The notes beneath the pieces were generated by a model. The model worked only from the letters and a program-made list of their open reading frames with translations. It did no database searches and had not been told where the DNA came from. The position numbers were made by a program, and so were the translations under genes. This document shows positions 17,076 to 24,744 of a stretch of DNA of 64,000 nucleotides, piece after piece. The stretch lies in assembly GCF_900107965.1 (NCBI RefSeq), contig NZ_FNVU01000005.1, positions 492,018 through 556,017 of the forward strand, written 5' to 3'. The stretch is from Actinacidiphila yanglinensis (GTDB taxonomy: Bacteria; Actinomycetota; Actinomycetes; Streptomycetales; Streptomycetaceae). Each line of letters begins with the position of its first letter. The first letter of the stretch is position 1.

Positions 17076-17099
17076 GGCCCCGCTCCATACGGCGGGGCC
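17076..17099 (+). terminator. Terminator after the GH16 gene
   Basis: An 8-bp perfect GC stem (GGCCCCGC / GCGGGGCC) with an 8-base loop, 14 bases after the stop codon. The core is shared with the terminators at 17756 and 56293. Confidence 0.7.
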
Positions 17100-17298
17100 A
17101 CTTCGGTGTACCCGGGCCAAGAGTGGATCGGATTCTTTTCGTCCGTTCGGAAGAATTAATTCCAGGTGACTCGAAATGCGCTGCGGTGCGCGTCCGTTGC
17201 GAGATTTCCTGGCTGTCGGGGCCGGCCGCTGCTAGGTTCGTACGGCGACATCTCGTCATAGCCGGCACCTTTTCTCGGTGAGAAGAACGGATGCGTAC

Positions 17299-17727
17299 AT
17301 GCGCGTACGAAAGTCTTTCTCCGCGGCCGCTTTCTCCGTCACGATGGCTACCGCGTTCCTGGCCGGCAGCGGCGGGAGCGCGTCCGCGGCTGATGGAGCG
17401 CGGCAGGCGGCCTCCGTGCACCCTGCGGCGTACACGGACTGCAAGGACGGCTGGGTCTGCTTCTGGGACTACCCGGGCTTCGCGGGTGGCGCCTGGTCCG
17501 AGGTCAACGGAAAGGGCGCCTACGGCATACCCGCGCCCCTGGCGGGCAAGGTGTCCAGCGTTCTCAACAATTCGCCGTACACCATCACCCTCAACTCCAA
17601 CGGCGATTGCTCGCCTTCCCTTTCCCTCAAGCCCGGCAGATGGTACGAAGATCTATCGCTGGAGAACTGCGGCGGCACCGTCTACGACACCTGGAACAAC
17701 AGGGTAACGGGAGTCGACATCGGTTAG
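17299..17727 (+). CDS. Small secreted peptidase-inhibitor-like protein (I36 family type)
   Basis: A 142-residue exported protein. The signal peptide runs to about residue 31 (VRKSFSAAAFSVTMATAFLA, then SASA). The mature part has DCKDGWVCFWDYPGFAGGAW and a later CSPSLSLKPGRWYEDLSLENC, which is the pattern of small Streptomyces proteins related to SMI-type metalloprotease inhibitors (family I36, one beta/gamma-crystallin-like Greek-key domain). Four Cys suggest two disulfides. Actual protease inhibition is not shown by the sequence. A GTG seven codons upstream (17278) is an alternative start; neither has a strong ribosome site. Confidence 0.75.
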   Translation: MRVRKSFSAAAFSVTMATAFLAGSGGSASAADGARQAASVHPAAYTDCKDGWVCFWDYPGFAGGAWSEVNGKGAYGIPAPLAGKVSSVLNNSPYTITLNSNGDCSPSLSLKPGRWYEDLSLENCGGTVYDTWNNRVTGVDIG

Positions 17728-17755
17728 ACGAAAAGGAATCGATTTCCCGTGACAC

Positions 17756-17789
17756 CGAAGGGCCCCGCTCCGCACGGCGGGGCCCTTCG
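17756..17789 (+). terminator. Strong terminator after the I36-like gene
   Basis: A perfect 13-bp stem (CGAAGGGCCCCGC / GCGGGGCCCTTCG) with an 8-base loop, 28 bases after the stop. It lies in the 309-bp gap before the next gene pair; the rest of that gap holds a short broken reading frame (17898-18040). Confidence 0.85.
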
Positions 17790-17897
17790 CACGGGGTGAG
17801 CGGCTGCGAGCAGCGAGGCGGCACGTGGTGTCGAGGGAACCGCGAGGCCGCCCCGGCCAGTCGTTGACTTGAGGGCTCCTACAAGGGAGGCACGGGC

Positions 17898-18040
17898 ATG
17901 ACCGACAAGGAAACAGCGGCTGACCTCCGTTCACGTGTGCAGAGCTTCGTTCCTGCGCCAAGCGTGACAGGCCCAACGCCGTCTGGGTGAAGCGACTGAA
18001 GACCGGCGTCATACACGCTTACCCGACCACGATTGGATGA
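17898..18040 (+). pseudogene. Short, probably frameshifted gene ending in an ATGA overlap with the next gene
   Basis: An ATG at 17898 follows a strong ribosome site (GGGAGG, eight bases away) but its frame stops after 30 codons. A second frame, open from about 17924 and reading AKRDRPNAVWVKRLKTGVIH toward its end, stops at 18038-18040, sharing ATGA with the start of the next gene. That coupling suggests the two frames were once one gene of about 47 codons, now separated by a one-base shift near 17950. No homology is recognised. A sequencing error or a chance reading frame cannot be excluded. Confidence 0.3.
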
Positions 18041-18585
18041 CGATGACCTTCTGGATCCAGACCGGGGACCCCGAGGTCAGGGATGTCGGTGACGAGGTCG
18101 TCCTGGACATGGGGGACGCGCTCGTCGCCCTCTACCCCGACCACACGGAGCGTCTGGTCATCTCGTGGAACCGGGTGCCGGTCGTCGTCAACTACTGTGA
18201 CGACCTGCGCGTCTTCGTGGACGACATCGTCGATCTCCTGGAGGAGCTCCGGTCGGACGGATTCGTCCAGGCCGAACTGACCACCGGGGCGGCGGATTTC
18301 TTCGCCGTGTGGTCGTTCCGGCCGGAGGGGGAGAATCTGGTCGTCGACTCCCGGTGGGACAACATCGTCGGCAACTACGAGTTCCTTCTCAACGAGCGTT
18401 CTCGACTCATCGTGCGCAGAACCGATTTCGTTGCCGAGTGGCTGAAGGTGATCCGTCGCGTCGTCGGCGACATCACCGCGCAGTCCGTATCCATGGAGAT
18501 CGACGAGACGTTCCTCCGTGCGAAGGGGCTGCTCGCCGACGGCGGCGAGGCGGCCGGTGCCACCGGCGCGACCGGTGGGGTGTGA
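18037..18585 (+). CDS. Hypothetical protein, first of a coupled pair
   Basis: A 182-residue, acidic, soluble protein without signal peptide or membrane helix. Beta-rich hydrophobic strands alternate with charged segments (VVLDMGDALVALYPD, RLVISWNRVPVVVNYCDDL), followed by helices and a disordered Gly/Ala/Thr tail. I do not recognise a family. The start shares ATGA with a short broken upstream frame, and the stop overlaps the next start by four bases (GTGA). An ATG two codons later is an alternative start. Small acidic coupled pairs of this kind are often immunity proteins or antitoxins in Streptomyces, but nothing in the sequence proves it. Confidence 0.6.
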   Translation: MTMTFWIQTGDPEVRDVGDEVVLDMGDALVALYPDHTERLVISWNRVPVVVNYCDDLRVFVDDIVDLLEELRSDGFVQAELTTGAADFFAVWSFRPEGENLVVDSRWDNIVGNYEFLLNERSRLIVRRTDFVAEWLKVIRRVVGDITAQSVSMEIDETFLRAKGLLADGGEAAGATGATGGV

Positions 18586-19340
18586 GTCTGGTGACCCAAC
18601 CCGACATCTTCGGGCCGGGCACCGAGTGGCTGCCGGAGTTGCGGACCCTGCTGGAGGCGTACCGCTCGGTGCCGGTGCCGGCGGAGGAGTGCTTCGTCGA
18701 CACAGAGGACACGCCGTCGCGTGGCATGTCCAGCTATCTACGGGTGGCCGTGTACTACCCGTTGCGCTGCTTCCGGGCCACCCGGGAAATCATGGAGGTG
18801 GTCCATCTCGGCGTCGAACACTGGGACGTGTCGGCCGCGTTCGCACGGATGCCCCCGCTCATCCCGCCGCGCGGCAGGATCCGCGTCGAGTGCCTGATGA
18901 TGATGGTCCCGTACCTGGCGGCGTTCGAGAACGAGGGCTACCGGGTGGCCCCGGCGCCGCCCGACACCCACTGGGAGTGGCGGGAGCGGTTCCCCAATCT
19001 CCAACGCCTGCTCTCCCGCGGCGGCTTGGACCCCGCGAGTGCGGTGCCCGACCGCAACGCGGGTGCGCCCTCGGCTCCGCTGGAGGACTTCCGTATCGCG
19101 GCGGCCCGCCGGGAACTCGACGAAGTGCGGGGCCTGTGGCCCGCGGGCGCGACGGAGGCGGAATGGGCCGCCGCGGTCCACGGCCTGCGGGCCTCCGGCC
19201 TCCCGGACGGAACGTCCGTCCCGGAATGGCTCGCACAGCTCGACGCGGACGCCGCCGCACATCTGGATGCCGCCGGATACCGGTTGCCGGCCGCACCCGA
19301 TCCGGCCTACCCCGCGCACGACATCCGCGCCCTGTGGTGA
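18582..19340 (+). CDS. Hypothetical protein, second of a coupled pair
   Basis: A 252-residue soluble protein. Its GTG overlaps the stop of the preceding gene (GTGA); a second GTG three codons later is possible. The N-terminal half has an aromatic, mixed alpha/beta pattern (LRVAVYYPLRCFRATREIME), and the C-terminal half is helical and rich in Trp/Ala/Leu (RELDEVRGLWPAGATEAEW, VPEWLAQLDADAAAHLDAAG). No catalytic motif or family is recognised. Translational coupling suggests that it acts with the protein encoded just upstream, perhaps as a complex. Confidence 0.6.
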   Translation: MSLVTQPDIFGPGTEWLPELRTLLEAYRSVPVPAEECFVDTEDTPSRGMSSYLRVAVYYPLRCFRATREIMEVVHLGVEHWDVSAAFARMPPLIPPRGRIRVECLMMMVPYLAAFENEGYRVAPAPPDTHWEWRERFPNLQRLLSRGGLDPASAVPDRNAGAPSAPLEDFRIAAARRELDEVRGLWPAGATEAEWAAAVHGLRASGLPDGTSVPEWLAQLDADAAAHLDAAGYRLPAAPDPAYPAHDIRALW

Positions 19341-19397
19341 ACGGCTCCAACAGGCGGAGGGACCGGGCGTGTTGAGAGCGGCCCGGCCCCCGGTCGT

Positions 19398-19717
19398 TCA
19401 ACGGTGCGGCGCGTCAGTAAGGGGGCGGGTGGGGGCGGTGCCGTAGCCGGGGGCGGGGTGGTCGGTGGCGTCGACGACCTGGGCGATGCCCTGGTCCATG
19501 ACGTCCGCGGCGACATCGAGGTGGAGGCGGACCGTGCCCTGGCGCGGCTCGGTCACCGGCCGGAAGGTGAGGCGGGGCTGCGGGTCGTCGGGCCGGCCGA
19601 GGTGGACCCGGCCCGGCCGGGAGGGGTCGGTGGCCGGTCCGGCAGCGCGCTCCGGAAACCCGCCACCCGCTCGACGTCGACGCAGTCGACCGTTGCCCCG
19701 ATCCAGCGGTTCGCCAT
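19398..19717 (-). pseudogene. Frameshifted VOC/glyoxalase-like gene
   Basis: The frame from the ATG at 19717 (good AAGGGG site) reads MANRWIGATVDCVDVERVAG, the standard start of a Streptomyces VOC-superfamily protein. After about 30 codons it drifts into a nonsense frame that stops at 19553. A second frame then continues as RVHLGRPDDPQPRLTFRPVT and LHLDVAADVMDQGIAQ to a stop at 19398. The total of 320 bases fits one lost base. The aromatic residue expected in the first motif (GFWSALL) is also changed (GFRSALP), so real decay is more likely than an error. The gene lies 36 bases downstream of the EthD gene on the same strand and was probably its operon partner. Confidence 0.75.
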
Positions 19718-19753
19718 GCCGTCACCCCTTCCCCGTTCCGGACGCACGACAGG

Positions 19754-20074
19754 TCAGGCGTCCTCGAGGATCTCCGCGAACGCGATCACCACGCCTCCGG
19801 TGGCGTGTTCGAGGGTGGCGGTGACCAGGGGGCCCGCCTCCGCGGTGGCGGCGCTGGCCGACGCGTAGTCGGTGAAGTACAGGTCCAGCAGCCGGTACGC
19901 CGGCGTGGGGCTGCCGTCCTCCTTCGGCCAGACCTTCGACGCCTGCAGCCGCAGCAGGCCGGGGAGCTTGCGCGCCAGCGTGAGCTGCTCGGGGTAGGCC
20001 GCCTCGAACGCGTCCGGGTCGGTGGGGTTGGAGTAGACGAAGCTGATCTTGGTCGGGTTGTCCTGCTCGGTCAC
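19754..20074 (-). CDS. EthD-family protein (dimeric alpha/beta-barrel)
   Basis: A 106-residue soluble protein of the EthD/ferredoxin-like fold. The start (TKISFVYSNPTDPDAFEAAY) and the pattern of four strands and two helices fit proteins that reduce or rearrange small hydrophobic molecules, or bind them as dimers. The residues PGLLRLQASKVWPKEDGSPT, close to the conserved central His/Lys region, are present. The substrate is unknown. The gene is divergent from an AraC-type regulator starting 115 bp away, which probably controls it, and is followed by the broken VOC gene. Confidence 0.82.
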   Translation of the reverse strand: MTEQDNPTKISFVYSNPTDPDAFEAAYPEQLTLARKLPGLLRLQASKVWPKEDGSPTPAYRLLDLYFTDYASASAATAEAGPLVTATLEHATGGVVIAFAEILEDA

Positions 20075-20188
20075 GGGTGGCCTCCTGTGTCGTCGGGTGC
20101 GATGCGGACGATCCGTCTGCGGCGGGGGCCTGAGCCCTACGCTTCACTCGCTGTACGTCGAGCCTAGGCAGGGAGAAGGGGGGCGGCC

Positions 20189-21283
20189 ATGACGGTTCCG
20201 CCGCGGGATTTTGCTGATCGTCCACGGTCGCCGGGCGAGGGGGTCGAACCGCCGCGGGAGGGCGCCGGAACTCCCGCGGACGGCACCGCGGCACCCGCCC
20301 CGGATCCCGCCGGCCAACCGCACGACCTGCTCTCGGAGTTGCTGCGGAGCGTTCGCCTCAGCGGTGAACGCATGGCGGTGTACGCCCCGTCGGGCCCCTT
20401 CTCGGTCGGCTTCTCCGGCGTCGGCACGCTGCACCTCGTCGAGGAGGGCGAGGTCCTGCTCCGGATCGACGGCGCCCCGCGGGCCGAGCGGGCCCGGCAC
20501 GGTGACGTCATCCTGCTGCCGCGCGGCGACGCGCACCACATCAGCGGCACGGGGGAGCCGGCGCCCGCCACACCTCTGACGCCCGCCGTACCTGTCGCGC
20601 CCGCCGCCCGTATCGCGGCTCCGGACGGGTCGGACGGGTCCACCCCGCAGGACGCCGCCGCGCCCGGACCGCCACGCTGGCTCTGCGGGACCTTCACGAT
20701 CGGCGACCCCCGGGCGAGCCACCTGCTGGCGAGCCTCCCGCCGGTGATCGTCCTGCGCGGTGGCGGCGGCCCGGCACTGGAAGGGCTCGAAGTGGCCCGC
20801 AGGATGATCCTCCTGGAGATGGAATCGCCCTCCCAGGGATCGGCGGTGATGGTCGCCCGCATCCTCGACCTGCTCTTCATCCAGATCCTGCGCGCGTGGG
20901 CCGCCGGCACGGGCGCGGAACCGAACTGGCTCGCCGGCGCGCTCGATCCGCAGATCGGCCCGGCCCTGGGCGCCGTCCACCGCGACCCCGGCCACGACTG
21001 GAGCGTCGAGGAACTCGCCCGCACGTGCAGCCTCTCCCGCTCCGCGTTCTCCGCCCGCTTCGCCGCCCGGGTCGGGAAGCCGCCGGCCACCTACCTCGCC
21101 CACGTCCGCCTCGACGCCGCCGCCGACCTGCTCCGCGGCACCTCCCTTGCGGTCGGGGCGGTCGGGGACCGGGTGGGATACACCTCGGAGGCCGCGTTCA
21201 GCCGGGCGTTCAAGCAGCGCTACGGCAGGTCGCCGGCCCTGTGGCGGCGGGACGCCCGGGCCGGCGCCGGGACGGTTCCGTAG
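20189..21283 (+). CDS. AraC-family regulator with N-terminal cupin domain
   Basis: A 364-residue regulator. A disordered Pro/Ala-rich start (about 45 residues) is followed by a cupin sensor domain of the AraC cupin_6 type (about 45-240; VEEGEVLLRI, HGDVILLPRGDAHHI). It is interrupted by a Pro/Ala-rich insert of about 40 residues. The C-terminal double HTH (about 255-355) is standard: WSVEELARTCSLSRSAFSAR, then VGDRVGYTSEAAFSRAFKQ and GRSPALWRR. The natural target is the divergent EthD gene and its decayed VOC neighbour. The ligand is not known; the paired His in DAHHI may bind metal. Confidence 0.88.
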   Translation: MTVPPRDFADRPRSPGEGVEPPREGAGTPADGTAAPAPDPAGQPHDLLSELLRSVRLSGERMAVYAPSGPFSVGFSGVGTLHLVEEGEVLLRIDGAPRAERARHGDVILLPRGDAHHISGTGEPAPATPLTPAVPVAPAARIAAPDGSDGSTPQDAAAPGPPRWLCGTFTIGDPRASHLLASLPPVIVLRGGGGPALEGLEVARRMILLEMESPSQGSAVMVARILDLLFIQILRAWAAGTGAEPNWLAGALDPQIGPALGAVHRDPGHDWSVEELARTCSLSRSAFSARFAARVGKPPATYLAHVRLDAAADLLRGTSLAVGAVGDRVGYTSEAAFSRAFKQRYGRSPALWRRDARAGAGTVP

Positions 21284-21292
21284 ACTCCGGCC

Positions 21293-21835
21293 ATGTTCAA
21301 GGGGTGGTGGCATGTCCTGCCGGACGAAGAGCGGCAGCAGTGGACGTCGGAGCCGTACAAGGCAGTGGGGCCGCTGCACTTCGGCATGAGCCCGGCCGAG
21401 GTCGCGGACGCCATGAGCGGCGTCACGGAGGAGACCGAGCGGCAGCAGAAGGCGGCTCGGGCCGGGGAGGCGTGGAGGGTGGTGGAGGGCACCTTCCAGG
21501 AGTTCGGACTGCACCTCTACTACACCGACGAGCGCCTCGCGGGCGTGGTGGTCGATGCCCTGTGCGGACCCCAGGTCCGCGCCGACGGGATGGCGCTGGT
21601 CGGCCGGGTGCCCTCCGTGCTGGAGCAGTGGATGCTCGACCGTGCGGAGACGCGCCCGCCGGAGACCGAACTCGTCTACTTGAGCGCGGGCGTCCCCGCG
21701 TCGGAGTCGCTGGGCGTGACGATCAACGTCCAGCGCGAGGGCGACCGCCTGCTCACCCGCCCGATCTTCTACCCCGCCGAGGCGTGCGACGACCTCTTCC
21801 ACTGGCTGCCCCGCGAGGCCTGGGCCGTCCACTGA
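21293..21835 (+). CDS. Hypothetical protein
   Basis: A 180-residue soluble protein starting nine bases after the AraC-type gene. The N-terminus reads WWHVLPDEERQQWTSEPYKA, followed by VGPLHFGMSPAEVADAMSGV, a signature shared by many unnamed Streptomyces proteins; this comes from memory of such sequences. No motif of known function is visible. It may be read through from the AraC gene, but a functional tie is unproven. Confidence 0.6.
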   Translation: MFKGWWHVLPDEERQQWTSEPYKAVGPLHFGMSPAEVADAMSGVTEETERQQKAARAGEAWRVVEGTFQEFGLHLYYTDERLAGVVVDALCGPQVRADGMALVGRVPSVLEQWMLDRAETRPPETELVYLSAGVPASESLGVTINVQREGDRLLTRPIFYPAEACDDLFHWLPREAWAVH

Positions 21836-21939
21836 ACCGGCCCGGCGGCTACTGATAAGGTCAGGCGCTTTCCTCACGTTCGTCACTCGCGGCGCCCCGC
21901 CCGCGTCGAACGGTGGAGCGCGGTCCCTGGGGGGGAACT

Positions 21940-24729
21940 GTGCACAGATCACGTGCGGTCGGTGTTGCCGTGCTGGCGCTGCTCGTCGGCGGCGGGCTCC
22001 TGCCGGGTGCGGTGGCGACGGCGTCCGCCGACACGTCCACGCGGTACGTCGACATCAACAACGCGTCCTGCTCCGACACCGCCGCCGGTACCGGCACGCA
22101 GGCGGAGCCCTACTGCACGCTCCAGGCCGCGGTGGACGCCGCGCAGCCCGGCGACACGGTGTCCGTGTCGGGCTTCGGGGAGTACCCGGCCACCACGGTG
22201 ACGACGTCCGGCACGTCCGGTGAACCCGTCACCATCGAGGGCGGCTTCACGGTCGCCGGGCTCACCTTCGCCGGCGTCCACGACGTGGCCCTGCGGGCGG
22301 GGTCGCTGACGCTCTCCGCCGGTTCCGTGCGGGTGCAGGACTCCGACGACCTTACGATCGACCGGTTCGACTTCAACGGCGCCGAGGACGCACCGACGAT
22401 CGCGGTGTCGGGCAGCAGCAGCGACCTGACGATCAGTCGCGACTACTTCAACCCCAGCGACGAGGACAGTCCCGTGATCAGCGTCGGCGCGGGGGTACGG
22501 CACACCGTCGTCACCACCAACGACATCGACGAAGGGGAGTACGCCGACCGCGACATCGTCCTCGACGGAGCCGTGGACACCGCCGTCACCAGCAACAACC
22601 TGGGCGGGCTCACCGACCTCGTCGCGATCGACGGCGCCTCCACCGGCACCACCGTGGAGAACAACGGGTTCGACCGCGGCCGGATCGAGGTGAGCGCGGA
22701 CTCCACGGCCACCACCACGATCGGCTACAACCTCTACTACCCCCGGGCCGGAGGCGCCGCCTACCGCTGGGCGGGCACCGACTACTCCGAGGTCGCCCCG
22801 TTCCAGGCCGCCACCGGGCAGGGCAGCCACGACATCGTCGCGGGGACGGCGTCGACCGCCAAGGGCTTCCAGTGGTACGGCGAGGGCAACCCCGGTATCG
22901 ACTCGGCCGACGCGAACGCCCCCGGCGAGCTCTCCTCCGACATCCTCGGCTACCCCCGCGTCGACGACCCGCTCACTGCCGACACCGGCACGGATCCCGG
23001 CTACTTCGACCGTGGCGCGAACGAGCAGCGCAACCCGTTCGCGGTCGGCTACCCCGAGGTTTCCTCGAACCGCATCGCGGTCGGCGCCACCGTGACGGTC
23101 ACCCCGCACGACACCAACCCGTGGGGGACCACGGTCAGCCGCACGTACGACTTCGGCGACGGCACCCCGGAGGTCACCTCCACAGCTGCGTCCGTCCGGC
23201 ACACGTACACCGAACTGCCTGGCGGTGACGGCCGCGTCGTGATCACGGTCGACACCGACGCGCCCCCCGGCGCCCTCGCCTGGGAACGTCAACTGGTGCT
23301 GTACATCGCCCCGCAGGCCCCTTTCGCGGCCGACATCGACGTGTACGCGCAGGACGCGAGCAAGCCGCTCGCGGTGAGCGTCACCGACCGGGCCCTGCAG
23401 ACGGACCCGTTCGAACTCGGCTCCTGCCGTATCGACTTCGGTGACGGAACGCCCGCGACGACCGGCAACTACTCCTGCCAGGACCTGCAGCACACCTACG
23501 CGAAGGCGGGCACCTACACCGTCCACGCCACCGAGGACGACCTGGGCGGGCGGACGTCGAGCACCACGGCCAAGGTCACGGTCGGCCCGGTGTTCGTCTC
23601 GACCAGCCCCACCCGCATCCTCGACACCCGCACCGGGCTCGGTGCGTCCAAGGGGCAGGTCGCCTCGGGCGGCGTCGTCCACCTCAAGGTCAACGGCGCC
23701 GGTCCCGTCACGAACGCCACCTCCGTGCTGCTCAATGTGACGGTCACGCGCTCGACCGCCGGCGGGTACGTCACCGCCTATCCGGGCGGCGCCTCCCGGC
23801 CCACCTCGTCGGTCCTCAACTACGCCAAGGGCCGGACCGTGGCCAACCTGGTGACCCTGCCGATCGGCCCCGACGGGACGGTCTCCCTCTTCCACTCCGG
23901 CGGCTCCGCGGACCTGGTCGCCGACGTCGAGGGCTACACCACCCTCACCCCCGGTACGGGCCAGGGCGATGTCCTCGTCGACGAGGGCGACGAGTGGAAA
24001 TTGCTGGACACGCGGGGCGACAAGGCACGGGGCCTGCCCGCCCTCGGCAAGGTCGCCGCACACTCCTCCCTCACCTTCACCGCCCTTCCTCGCATCGGCG
24101 TCCAAGGCTCCTCGGAGTACGGGGCGACCTCCGTGGTCCTCGACGTCGCCGAGACCGGTGCGACCGCGAGCAGTTACGTCACGGCGTACCGCCCCGGGGA
24201 CGCGGTGCCGACCGCGTCGAACCTCAACTTCGGTGCGGGGGAGACGCGTGCGGCCATGGTCGTCGTCCCCGTCGATGCCCAGGGCAGGGTGTCCCTCTAC
24301 AACAACGCCGGTGCGGTCCACCTCATCGCCTCGATCGAGGGCTTCTACACACCGTTCGGCCCCCAGGCCCAGCCGGTCAACAAGCCTCTGCACCCGATCA
24401 CTCCGGTCCGGGTGCTGGACACGCGATCCGGCATCGGAGGGCCCAAGGGCGTGATCACGTCCCGCGGGGGAGTGCAGGTCAAGGTGGCGGGAGTCGCCGG
24501 CATCCCGTCGAACGCCACCGGCGTCCTGGTCAACCTGACCGCCGTCGGCGCCAGCGCCAACGGGTACCTCGCCGCGTACGACTCCGACGTCTCCACGCTC
24601 AACTTCATGGCGGGCCGCACCACCGCCGTCCTCACCTACGCTCCCCTCAAAAACGGCCGCCTCGTGATCCAGAACGCCAGCGACACGGTCAATGCCGTCG
24701 CCGACGTCGAGGGCTACTACACCAGCTGA
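21940..24729 (+). CDS. Large secreted protein: beta-helix, PKD domain and LDTR-type repeats
   Basis: A 929-residue exported protein. After a signal peptide (about 1-32) comes a right-handed beta-helix region (about 35-330) with repeated short strands (TLQAAVDAAQPGDTVSVSG is the usual first coil). Two PKD-like segments follow (FGDGTPEVTSTA and FGDGTPATTGNY). The rest (about 550-929) is three copies of a propeller-like unit that opens with PTRILDTRTGLGASKG or VRVLDTRSGIGGPKG and closes with DVEGYYTS. Such units attach to many Streptomyces exoproteins and probably bind cell wall or polysaccharide. An enzymatic role as a pectate-lyase-like polysaccharide lyase is possible but no active site is assignable. 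The GTG follows a GGGGGG site at normal distance. Confidence 0.78.
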   Translation: MHRSRAVGVAVLALLVGGGLLPGAVATASADTSTRYVDINNASCSDTAAGTGTQAEPYCTLQAAVDAAQPGDTVSVSGFGEYPATTVTTSGTSGEPVTIEGGFTVAGLTFAGVHDVALRAGSLTLSAGSVRVQDSDDLTIDRFDFNGAEDAPTIAVSGSSSDLTISRDYFNPSDEDSPVISVGAGVRHTVVTTNDIDEGEYADRDIVLDGAVDTAVTSNNLGGLTDLVAIDGASTGTTVENNGFDRGRIEVSADSTATTTIGYNLYYPRAGGAAYRWAGTDYSEVAPFQAATGQGSHDIVAGTASTAKGFQWYGEGNPGIDSADANAPGELSSDILGYPRVDDPLTADTGTDPGYFDRGANEQRNPFAVGYPEVSSNRIAVGATVTVTPHDTNPWGTTVSRTYDFGDGTPEVTSTAASVRHTYTELPGGDGRVVITVDTDAPPGALAWERQLVLYIAPQAPFAADIDVYAQDASKPLAVSVTDRALQTDPFELGSCRIDFGDGTPATTGNYSCQDLQHTYAKAGTYTVHATEDDLGGRTSSTTAKVTVGPVFVSTSPTRILDTRTGLGASKGQVASGGVVHLKVNGAGPVTNATSVLLNVTVTRSTAGGYVTAYPGGASRPTSSVLNYAKGRTVANLVTLPIGPDGTVSLFHSGGSADLVADVEGYTTLTPGTGQGDVLVDEGDEWKLLDTRGDKARGLPALGKVAAHSSLTFTALPRIGVQGSSEYGATSVVLDVAETGATASSYVTAYRPGDAVPTASNLNFGAGETRAAMVVVPVDAQGRVSLYNNAGAVHLIASIEGFYTPFGPQAQPVNKPLHPITPVRVLDTRSGIGGPKGVITSRGGVQVKVAGVAGIPSNATGVLVNLTAVGASANGYLAAYDSDVSTLNFMAGRTTAVLTYAPLKNGRLVIQNASDTVNAVADVEGYYTS

Positions 24730-24744
24730 GCCCGGCCGACGCCG

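Noticed and set aside
15337..17421. Minus-strand frame of 694 codons opposite the GH16 gene
   Set aside because: Shadow of the GH16 gene; no motif and no plausible start.
22351..22356. Possible TTA codon in the large secreted protein
   Set aside because: The bases tta occur, but the reading frame is CTT ACG.
21949..24393. Minus-strand frame of 814 codons opposite the large secreted repeat protein
   Set aside because: Shadow frame with Arg/Gly/Val/Asp bias only.
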